DNA from: Pollutimonas sp036675955
GTDB lineage: Bacteria > Pseudomonadota > Gammaproteobacteria > Burkholderiales > Burkholderiaceae_B
Direction: 5' to 3'
Assembly: GCA_036675955.1 (NCBI GenBank)
Contig: JAKFDW010000167.1
Span: 1-5,152, forward strand
Length of the DNA: 5,152 nucleotides
Within the stretch, counting starts at the first letter, position 1. The number at the start of each line of letters is the position of its first letter. Positions 1-5,152 of the stretch are shown one piece after another. The notes under the pieces were generated by a model that did no database searches, was not told the origin of the DNA, and was given only the letters and a program-made list of their open reading frames with translations. The position numbers were made by a program, and so were the translations under genes.

Positions 1-47
1 CCCCGGGCTTAGAAGGCCCGTGCTCTATCCAGCTGAGCTACTGCCGC
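1..47 (-). tRNA. tRNA-Arg (anticodon UCU), partial at the window edge
   Basis: Read on the minus strand, the sequence folds as the 5' two-thirds of a tRNA. The 7-nt acceptor 5' strand GCGGCAG is at 47-41, followed by T8-A9. The D arm is GCTC/GAGC with an AGCTGGATA loop. The anticodon stem is CGGGC/GCCCG around the loop CTTCTAA, which puts anticodon TCT at positions 13-11. Three variable-loop bases remain before the edge, so the T arm, the acceptor 3' strand and any CCA lie outside the window. UCU reads AGA and AGG arginine codons, which are rare in GC-rich betaproteobacteria. The fold is clear; only the acceptor pairing cannot be checked here. Confidence 0.95.
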
Positions 48-68
48 GTTATCCGCATCGGAGCGCGC

Positions 69-97
69 ATTTTAGCGCGTCGGGCGAGAAAGCGGAA
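69..97 (-). promoter_or_regulatory. Probable sigma-70 promoter of the tRNA-Arg gene
   Basis: On the minus strand a good -10 hexamer, TAAAAT, lies at 74-69, about 22 bases upstream of the mature tRNA 5' end at 47. It is followed directly by the GC-rich discriminator GCGCGC (68-63), typical of stable-RNA promoters under stringent control. The -35 element is poor: the best 17-bp-spaced hexamer is TTCCGC at 97-92. The -10 hexamer sits in the loop of a 5-bp dyad, CGCGC/GCGCG (64-68 and 75-79). The expected start is near position 62. The call rests mainly on the -10 and discriminator. Confidence 0.5.
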
Positions 98-176
98 AAA
101 CGTCATATATCTGGTACTTACAGGGCCGAAATGACAATACCTTTACCCTGCAAGTGCCCATTTCGCCACACGCTTA

Positions 177-207
177 CATTAGGTAGCGTAAATAGCGGTC
201 CCTAATG
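177..207. repeat. Perfect 7-bp inverted repeat upstream of pldA
   Basis: CATTAGG (177-183) and CCTAATG (201-207) are exact reverse complements separated by 17 bases, in the spacer between the tRNA and pldA and 43 bases before the pldA start. The spacer itself contains TAGCG twice (184-188 and 193-197). It could be an operator for a dimeric repressor with half-sites a little over two helical turns apart, or a hairpin in the leader RNA. A 7-bp dyad can also arise by chance in 200 bases. I could not find a convincing -35/-10 pair for pldA around it. Confidence 0.3.
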
Positions 208-239
208 CTACAGTTTCCCGCGTATCAATAAGAATCCAA

Positions 240-254
240 ATGAAGCATTTATGA
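240..254 (+). promoter_or_regulatory. Weak pldA ribosome site with overlapping four-codon upstream frame
   Basis: The only Shine-Dalgarno-like stretch before the pldA ATG is GAAG at 242-245, five bases upstream, which is weak. An ATG at 240 opens a frame of four codons (M-K-H-L) whose TGA stop (252-254) overlaps the pldA ATG in an ATGA arrangement, the geometry of translational coupling. The tiny frame itself has no strong ribosome site and may be accidental. No other in-frame start exists between the upstream stop at 203-205 and position 251, so the ATG at 251 is still the best pldA start. Confidence 0.25.
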
Positions 255-1558
255 CGCATAACCGCAAGTCGCCAAACTACTGTATTCACGCCATAGCGCT
301 CATAGGCAGCGCACTACTCAGCTTTTCAGCCAGTGCCGGCATCACCTACAAGCTGGACCGCCCTCAGGCACTCCCGGGCGAAACGGTAAACATCACGGGC
401 CTGCTCTTCAATGATACCGATACAGCCATCACGTGGCGTGCCCCCAAGCAATTGGTCGTTCAGTGGCGCGACCAGGACGGAAAGGCAATTCGCAGCCTGG
501 CGTACTTGTCGCAGGGCAGCGAACAAGCGAACGTACCGGTCAATAACTTTGTGAAATTTGCATGGCGCGCCGTAGTGCCCACCGGGGTGCGCGGCCTGCA
601 GGCCGTCAATATCGAAGGCGAAACCACCCTGCTCGCGCTGGACACCAGCCCGCTCGAGAACAGCACCATTTCAGGCACGCCCGCCGCCGGGCCGGTGGTC
701 GACGCAGGTGCGGCAACCGGACTGCAGCGCAACGACCCCGCATTGCCGGAAAATGTCGTGGCGGCCGCGGGCGCGTCGGTATCCCAGGGACCGGCCGTTA
801 CGTCCACGCAGCAACTGTCGACGCCGCCATCGGGATTCGCCCGATTCAGCAGCGCCATTTCCGCCTACGAACCCATTTATTTTGATGTGGGCAACGAAGG
901 CGGGCGTAATGCGCGCTATCAAGTCAGTTTCAAGTACCGCCTTTTCACGCCCAACGATCCGCAAAATCCGAAGTTCGAGGACCATTTTTATCTCGGCTAC
1001 ACCCAAACGGCGCTGTGGGACCTGCATTCCGACTCCAATCCATTTGTCGATACATCGTTCAAGCCCAGTATTTTCTGGCACAAGGATGCCTTGTGGCAGT
1101 CGCCCAGCAAAGACATTTACCTGGGGCTGGCCAGCGGCGTCCAGCACGAATCGAACGGCAAAAGCGGGGAGGATTCCCGTTCATTGAACTTCGGGTACAT
1201 ACAGCCTGAGTTCAACTACCGTTTCGACGGCGGCAGCACCCTCACTTTCGCCCCACGTGTAAAAGGCTACTTCGCCGTCGACGATGGCAACGCCGACTAC
1301 GCCGATTACGCCGGCCATGTCGACTGGAAGTTGCGTTGGGCGCAGGATAACGGCCTGGTGCTGTCCGGCCTGTACCGCCAAGGCCACGAGGGCCGCAGTA
1401 CGACCCAGGTCGAGGCGGCGTGGCCGTTGAAACGCACTTTCCTGAACATGAACGGCTATTTGCACGTGCAGTACTTCAAAGGCTACGGAGAAACGCTGCT
1501 GGGCTATAACCATAAAAGCGAGCCGCAGGTCCGCGTCGGGATTTCGCTGGTTCCCTGA
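251..1558 (+). CDS. pldA: Outer-membrane phospholipase A (PldA/OMPLA) with extra N-terminal domain
   Basis: This 435-residue protein is an outer-membrane phospholipase A, which hydrolyses acyl esters of phospholipids that have strayed into the outer leaflet and helps maintain outer-membrane asymmetry. A signal peptide is clear: basic N-terminus, hydrophobic core at about 13-25 and an ASA|G cleavage site after residue 29. The catalytic residues match E. coli OMPLA: His299 and Ser301 in the HESNGKS motif and Asn313 twelve residues after the serine. Ser309 (E. coli Ser152) and Ser262 (E. coli Ser106, by alignment from memory) fit the calcium sites. The stretch from about 195 to the end is the 12-stranded barrel, with YTQTALW (250-256) and the late GYGETLLGYN (411-420) as family landmarks. 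Residues 30-195 are absent from the 289-residue E. coli precursor: a beta-rich, perhaps immunoglobulin-like part (30-135) and an Ala/Gly/Pro/Ser/Thr-rich linker (135-195). The chain ends in LVP rather than the usual terminal Phe. It appears monocistronic. The family call is firm; the role of the extension is unknown. Confidence 0.95.
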   Translation: MTHNRKSPNYCIHAIALIGSALLSFSASAGITYKLDRPQALPGETVNITGLLFNDTDTAITWRAPKQLVVQWRDQDGKAIRSLAYLSQGSEQANVPVNNFVKFAWRAVVPTGVRGLQAVNIEGETTLLALDTSPLENSTISGTPAAGPVVDAGAATGLQRNDPALPENVVAAAGASVSQGPAVTSTQQLSTPPSGFARFSSAISAYEPIYFDVGNEGGRNARYQVSFKYRLFTPNDPQNPKFEDHFYLGYTQTALWDLHSDSNPFVDTSFKPSIFWHKDALWQSPSKDIYLGLASGVQHESNGKSGEDSRSLNFGYIQPEFNYRFDGGSTLTFAPRVKGYFAVDDGNADYADYAGHVDWKLRWAQDNGLVLSGLYRQGHEGRSTTQVEAAWPLKRTFLNMNGYLHVQYFKGYGETLLGYNHKSEPQVRVGISLVP

Positions 1559-1588
1559 CGACCGGGTCAGCCGACCAAGCCCGCCTGC

Positions 1589-2548
1589 TCATCGATTGCG
1601 CGGCGCGGCCCTTGGGATAGCACCCGCCGCGTACATCCCGCCCTCGCTGTCGCAGGCGTGTATCAGGAACTGCCTGAATACGTCCACCAGGCCGGAAGGT
1701 TCGCGTGTGGCGGGCCACAGCAGACCGACGTCCATGGGTGCAAGCGGATCGCTGACCGGAATGGCCATGATTTTCTTCCCTTCCAGCGACCATGGCCTGT
1801 ACACCAGGTCCGACAATATCGATACGCCAAAGCCATAGGCCACCAGGCCGCGCAATGCTTCCAGCGAACTGGTGCGCATCGCTATGTTGAGCGCCGGGCT
1901 TGCGCCACCCCAATGCCGCATGGCCGCGGCTTCGGCATCATCGACAGTAAGCAATATATAGGGACAACGCTGAATATCGGCCAGGCTCACGGTGGCCTGC
2001 CTGGCGAGGGCATGGTTGGCTCCGACCCACACGCGGCGGCGCGAACGGACGAGAAGATGGTGCCCGTAGCGCTGGGGCGCGTCGATATTCGACAACAGCC
2101 CGACGCCCAGGTCTATTGTTTCATCAAGCAGCGCTTGTTCCAGCGTAGGCCGGTCCATATCGACCAGGTCAATTTCGACCTGAGGGTAACTGCGCTTGAA
2201 GCGGCTGAGCAGGTCGGGCAAGAAGTAGCCCAGGACGGTATACGTCGCCGCCAGGCGTATGGTGCCGGTCGCCGTCTGAGGAAGCAGGCTGGCATGGCGC
2301 ATGGCGTCATTGACCGAGTCCATGACATGCCGCGCATGGTGGAAAAATACCTGGCCTTCCGCGGTCAACACCACGCCGTGGGGAAGCCGGTCGAACAGGC
2401 GCACCTTCAATTGCTTTTCCAGGCTCTGTACCGCACTGGTAATGGCGGACTGCGAAACATGTTCGGAGATGGCTGCAGCGGAAAACTGCCCCGAGGTGGC
2501 GGCGGCAATGAAGTATCTGAACTGCCTTAGAGTGACCTCGTCCTTCAT
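1589..2548 (-). CDS. LysR-family transcriptional regulator, divergent from the oxidoreductase
   Basis: This is a LysR-type regulator of 319 residues, the usual family length. The N-terminal winged helix-turn-helix spans about residues 6-65. Its recognition region is VSQSAITSAVQSLEKQL (31-47), followed by the family signature VRLFDR (49-54) and the wing LTAEGQVFF (61-69). A linker helix leads to a periplasmic-binding-like effector domain at about 93-298, including LGVGLL (147-152) and YGFGVSILSDLV (238-249). The C-terminal tail is short and not conserved-looking. I chose the ATG at 2548, which has GGAA about seven bases upstream; a TTG at 2560 would add four residues (M-E-K-Q). It is transcribed away from the fused oxidoreductase across a 96-base gap, so it most likely regulates that gene and itself. 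The inducer is probably a related 2-oxoacid or amino-acid catabolite, which is inference. It converges on pldA with a 30-base gap. Confidence 0.95.
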   Translation of the reverse strand: MKDEVTLRQFRYFIAAATSGQFSAAAISEHVSQSAITSAVQSLEKQLKVRLFDRLPHGVVLTAEGQVFFHHARHVMDSVNDAMRHASLLPQTATGTIRLAATYTVLGYFLPDLLSRFKRSYPQVEIDLVDMDRPTLEQALLDETIDLGVGLLSNIDAPQRYGHHLLVRSRRRVWVGANHALARQATVSLADIQRCPYILLTVDDAEAAAMRHWGGASPALNIAMRTSSLEALRGLVAYGFGVSILSDLVYRPWSLEGKKIMAIPVSDPLAPMDVGLLWPATREPSGLVDVFRQFLIHACDSEGGMYAAGAIPRAAPRNR

Positions 2549-2572
2549 CTGTTTTTCCAATATCTGTTAGCT

Positions 2573-2588
2573 GAAAAATTGATTTTAC
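2573..2588. promoter_or_regulatory. AT-rich dyad in the divergent promoter region, candidate LysR operator
   Basis: AAAAT (2575-2579) and ATTTT (2582-2586) form a perfect short dyad around a TG centre, extended by G2573/C2588 beyond one mismatched pair. It overlaps the predicted -10 of the regulator and -35 of the oxidoreductase, the usual place for autoregulatory LysR binding. It does not match the T-N11-A consensus exactly, so it is only a candidate. TTAGC is also repeated at 2567-2571 and 2599-2603, 32 bases apart, with an inverted CTAA at 2611-2614, which could be further contacts. Confidence 0.3.
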
Positions 2589-2610
2589 GATAGCGGATTT
2601 AGCCCATACA
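2582..2610 (-). promoter_or_regulatory. Predicted promoter of the LysR gene
   Basis: On the minus strand TAAAAT (2587-2582) is a good -10 hexamer. The 17-bp-spaced -35 position reads TGTATG (2610-2605), which is poor. Transcription would start near 2575, leaving a leader of about 27 bases before the ATG at 2548. A weak -35 would fit a modestly expressed, autoregulated LysR gene. Confidence 0.4.
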
Positions 2611-2612
2611 CT
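2584..2612 (+). promoter_or_regulatory. Predicted promoter of the fused oxidoreductase gene
   Basis: TTTACG (2584-2589) and TACACT (2607-2612) are separated by exactly 17 bases and each matches four of six positions of the sigma-70 consensus. The start would be near 2619, giving a leader of about 26 bases that carries the ribosome site. The -35 overlaps the predicted -10 of the opposing regulator gene. Imperfect hexamers are expected of a promoter that needs an activator. Confidence 0.45.
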
Positions 2613-2631
2613 AAGGACACAATATTCCAAC

Positions 2632-2636
2632 AGGAG
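2632..2636 (+). promoter_or_regulatory. Strong ribosome-binding site fixing the oxidoreductase start
   Basis: AGGAG is a full-strength Shine-Dalgarno core eight bases before the ATG at 2645. The frame is closed upstream by TAA at 2612-2614 with no other common start codon between, so this site settles the start. Confidence 0.85.
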
Positions 2637-2644
2637 ACAGTCCG

Positions 2645-5152
2645 ATGAACGCTCCCCTCGATCCGGCGGTGCTATCGGCATTGGCCACGGTATCCCTCGA
2701 CGACAAGTACACACTGGAACGTGGCCGCGCTTACATGAGCGGCACACAGGCGCTGGTACGCCTGCCCATGTTGCAAAAGGCCCGCGACCGGCTCGCCGGC
2801 CTGAACACGGCAGGATTCATTTCGGGGTATCGCGGCTCTCCCCTGGGCGCGCTGGATCAGGCATTATGGAAAGCCAAGTCGCATCTGGCGGACAACGATG
2901 TCGTCTTCCAACCCGGCTTGAACGAAGACCTAGCCGCCACCTCGGTGTGGGGCAGCCAGCAAGTTACGCTGTATCCGGACGCCACCCGCGACGGCGTATT
3001 CGGAATGTGGTATGGCAAGGGGCCGGGCGTCGACCGCTCCATGGACGTCTTCAAGCATGCCAACTCGGCGGGTACGGCACGCCACGGCGGCGTACTGGTA
3101 CTGGCGGGCGACGACCACGGCGCCAAGTCCTCCACCGTCGCCCATCAATCGGAACATGCCTTCCAGGCTGCCGGCATACCGGTGCTGTATCCGTCCAATG
3201 TGCAGGAATACCTGGACTACGGCTTGCACGGGTGGGCGATGAGCCGCTACTCCGGTCTTTGGGTGGCAATGAAATGCGTGACCGAAGTGGTCGAATCCAC
3301 GGCATCGGTCGACATTGATCCCGATCGCGCCCGCATCATAATTCCCGACGATTTCCTGCTGCCGGCCGACGGCCTGAGCATACGTTGGCCCGATCCGCCA
3401 CTGGTGCAGGAAGCCCGGCTGATCGACTACAAATGGTATGCGGCCCTTGCCTATACCCGTGCCAATAAGCTGAATCGTATCGTCATCGATTCGCCTCGCC
3501 CGCGTTTCGGCATCATGACGGCCGGCAAGGCTTATCTGGATACGCGCCAGGCGCTGGCCGATCTTGGTCTCGATGAAACGACCTGTGCACGCATCGGCAT
3601 CCGACTGATGAAAGTCGGCTGCGTCTGGCCGCTGAATGCGCAGGATGCGCGCGAGTTCGCAACTGGACTCGAAGAGATACTGGTCGTCGAAGAGAAACGG
3701 CAGATACTGGAATACGCGCTGAAAGAAGAGCTCTACAACTGGCGCGACGACGTCCGGCCCCGGGTTTTCGGCAAGTTCGACGAAAAAGACAATGCCGGTG
3801 GAGAATGGTCGGTGCCGCGCGGGCAATGGCTGCTGCCGGCCGCCGCCGAACTGTCCCCGGCCCTGATCGCGCGGGCCATCGCCCGGCGGCTCGAAAGGGC
3901 CAGCCTTCCCGCCGAGGTACAAAGCCGGATTGCGGCGCGTATTGCCATCATCGACGCCAAAGACCGCGAGCTGCGCAAGCCCGCCATCACGGCCGAACGC
4001 AAGCCATGGTTCTGTTCAGGGTGTCCCCACAATACATCGACCAATGTGCCGGAAGGATCGCGGGCGCTGGCCGGCATAGGCTGCCATTACATGTCCATCT
4101 GGATGGACCGGAAAACAGAGACCTTCAGTCACATGGGCGGCGAAGGCGTGGCGTGGATAGGCCAGAAATCGTTCACCAGGGAAAAACACATTTTTGCCAA
4201 CCTGGGCGACGGCACCTATTTCCACTCTGGCGTGCTCGCGATTCGGGCTTCGATCGCGGCAAATGCCAATATCACGTACAAAATTCTGTACAACGATGCG
4301 GTTGCCATGACGGGCGGCCAGCCGGTCGATGGCGTCCTGAAAGTTACCGACGTCATCGCCCAGGTCCATGCCGAAGGCGCAAAGAAGGTCGTGGTGGTCA
4401 CTGACGAGCCGGAAAAATACAAAGGCGTATCTCTGACCGGCAACCCACCGGTCTATCACCGCGACGAACTCGACCGCGTGCAGCGTGAATTGCGGGAGAT
4501 CGAAGGCACTACAGTGCTGGTCTACGACCAGACCTGTGCCACCGAAAAAAGGCGCCGCCGCAAACGTGGCGCCTATCCCGATCCTGCCCGCCGTGTCTTC
4601 ATCAATCACGCGGTGTGCGAAGGCTGCGGCGACTGCTCGGTGAAATCGAATTGCCTGTCGGTCGAGCCGCTGAGCACGCCGGCCGGCGTGAAACGCAAGA
4701 TCAACCAGTCGTCCTGCAATAAAGACTACTCTTGCCTGAACGGGTTCTGTCCCAGCTTCATCACCGCCGAAGGCGCGCAGGTTAAAAAGCCGGCGCCGCA
4801 GCAGGCATCCGCCGACACGCAGGCCGCGCTTGTTGCCAATCTTCCTTTGCCAGAGCTGCCCTCCATAGAAAACAGCTACGGCATACTGGTCACAGGGATA
4901 GGCGGCACCGGCGTCGTCACCATAGGCGGCTTGCTGGGCATGGCGGCACACCTGGAAAGAAAAGGCGTCACCGTCCTCGACATGGCCGGCCTGGCGCAGA
5001 AAGGCGGCGCTGTATTAAGCCATGTACAAATCGCCGCGAATCCCGCCGACCTCCATGCCACCCGCATCGCCACTGGCGAGGCGCGGCTGATCATCGGCTG
5101 CGATGCCATTGTGAGCACCTCGGCCGACGTATTGTCCCGGGCCCAAAAGAAT
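2645..5152 (+). CDS. Fused indolepyruvate (2-oxoacid):ferredoxin oxidoreductase, 3' end outside window
   Basis: The frame is open from the ATG for 836 codons to the window edge. It encodes a single-chain IorA-IorB type oxidoreductase, a family usually near 1,150-1,200 residues. These cytoplasmic enzymes use thiamine diphosphate and Fe-S clusters to convert a 2-oxoacid plus CoA to acyl-CoA and CO2, reducing ferredoxin. The N-terminal pyrimidine-binding domain has SGYRGSPLG (60-68) and a likely catalytic Glu94 in NED. The diphosphate-binding domain shows FCSGCPHN (456-463), HMGGEG (496-501), GDG (521-523) and Asn550 in YNDAVAMTGG. A ferredoxin-like insert follows: Cys658, 661, 664 and 670, then Cys691, Asp694, Cys697 and Cys702-Pro. 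The IorB-like gamma domain begins at about 745 with GIGGTG (751-756) and continues past the edge, so its remainder and any C-terminal domain are unseen. The substrate is uncertain: arylpyruvates (Phe, Tyr, Trp catabolism) or branched-chain 2-oxoacids are both known for fused members. The divergent LysR gene suggests inducible control. No frameshift or internal stop was seen. Confidence 0.93.
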   Translation, partial: MNAPLDPAVLSALATVSLDDKYTLERGRAYMSGTQALVRLPMLQKARDRLAGLNTAGFISGYRGSPLGALDQALWKAKSHLADNDVVFQPGLNEDLAATSVWGSQQVTLYPDATRDGVFGMWYGKGPGVDRSMDVFKHANSAGTARHGGVLVLAGDDHGAKSSTVAHQSEHAFQAAGIPVLYPSNVQEYLDYGLHGWAMSRYSGLWVAMKCVTEVVESTASVDIDPDRARIIIPDDFLLPADGLSIRWPDPPLVQEARLIDYKWYAALAYTRANKLNRIVIDSPRPRFGIMTAGKAYLDTRQALADLGLDETTCARIGIRLMKVGCVWPLNAQDAREFATGLEEILVVEEKRQILEYALKEELYNWRDDVRPRVFGKFDEKDNAGGEWSVPRGQWLLPAAAELSPALIARAIARRLERASLPAEVQSRIAARIAIIDAKDRELRKPAITAERKPWFCSGCPHNTSTNVPEGSRALAGIGCHYMSIWMDRKTETFSHMGGEGVAWIGQKSFTREKHIFANLGDGTYFHSGVLAIRASIAANANITYKILYNDAVAMTGGQPVDGVLKVTDVIAQVHAEGAKKVVVVTDEPEKYKGVSLTGNPPVYHRDELDRVQRELREIEGTTVLVYDQTCATEKRRRRKRGAYPDPARRVFINHAVCEGCGDCSVKSNCLSVEPLSTPAGVKRKINQSSCNKDYSCLNGFCPSFITAEGAQVKKPAPQQASADTQAALVANLPLPELPSIENSYGILVTGIGGTGVVTIGGLLGMAAHLERKGVTVLDMAGLAQKGGAVLSHVQIAANPADLHATRIATGEARLIIGCDAIVSTSADVLSRAQKN

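Noticed and set aside
20..205. Plus-strand 61-codon open frame across the tRNA and the spacer
   Set aside because: It starts inside the antisense strand of the tRNA gene, has no ribosome site and its translation shows no domain-like pattern.
1..250. tRNA gene as an integration site for a genomic island
   Set aside because: No integrase, no direct repeat of the tRNA 3' end and no foreign-looking genes are present, and the tRNA 3' end lies outside the window.
1555..1570. Hairpin CTGAC-GACCGG-GTCAG over the pldA stop codon as a terminator
   Set aside because: The stem is only 5 bp, competes with other foldings of the same bases and is not followed by a T run.
1658..2530. Plus-strand open frame (290 codons) opposite the LysR gene
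   Set aside because: The minus strand encodes a complete LysR protein with its helix-turn-helix; the plus-strand translation matches nothing I recognise.
2930..3922. Long minus-strand open frame (330 codons) opposite the oxidoreductase
   Set aside because: It is a GC-rich antisense shadow of a conserved coding region; the plus-strand frame holds all the family motifs.
4130..4162. Alanine at residue 503 in the GGEGVAWIG motif, where I recall asparagine in several relatives
   Set aside because: The recollection is not firm enough to claim a lost functional residue; an alignment would be needed.
4016..4951. Minus-strand open frame (311 codons) opposite the second half of the oxidoreductase
   Set aside because: It lies opposite the thiamine-diphosphate and Fe-S motif region, and its own translation is low in recognisable motifs.

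Overview
The window looks like ordinary chromosome from a GC-rich betaproteobacterium. Burkholderiales, and within it an Alcaligenaceae-like genome (Bordetella, Achromobacter or Pusillimonas type), is my best guess. This rests on an outer-membrane phospholipase A with a long N-terminal extension, a LysR regulator diverging from a single-chain fused indolepyruvate:ferredoxin oxidoreductase, and the codon use. It is an inference from gene types, not from a search.

Layout from left to right. Positions 1-47 hold the 5' part of a tRNA-Arg(UCU) on the minus strand, cut by the window edge. A spacer of about 200 bases (48-250) follows. It contains a plausible tRNA promoter with a GC-rich discriminator and a perfect 7-bp inverted repeat ahead of the next gene. 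Positions 251-1558 encode PldA on the plus strand, a secreted outer-membrane phospholipase A with the full catalytic set and an extra periplasmic domain. After a convergent gap of only 30 bases lies a LysR-type regulator on the minus strand (1589-2548). A 96-base divergent promoter region separates it from a large plus-strand gene that starts at 2645 and runs off the window at 5152. That gene is the first 836 codons of a fused indolepyruvate (2-oxoacid):ferredoxin oxidoreductase.

How the genes work together. The LysR protein and the oxidoreductase form a classic divergent pair whose predicted promoters overlap, so the regulator probably controls itself and the enzyme. The enzyme should oxidatively decarboxylate an aryl- or branched-chain 2-oxoacid from amino-acid catabolism to an acyl-CoA and pass the electrons to ferredoxin. 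PldA and the tRNA are neighbours without an evident functional link.

No mobile element, CRISPR array, phage remnant or novel gene system was seen. The points most worth a second look are the predicted aspartate-ligated second iron-sulphur cluster in the oxidoreductase, the extra N-terminal domain of PldA, and the compact overlapping divergent promoters.
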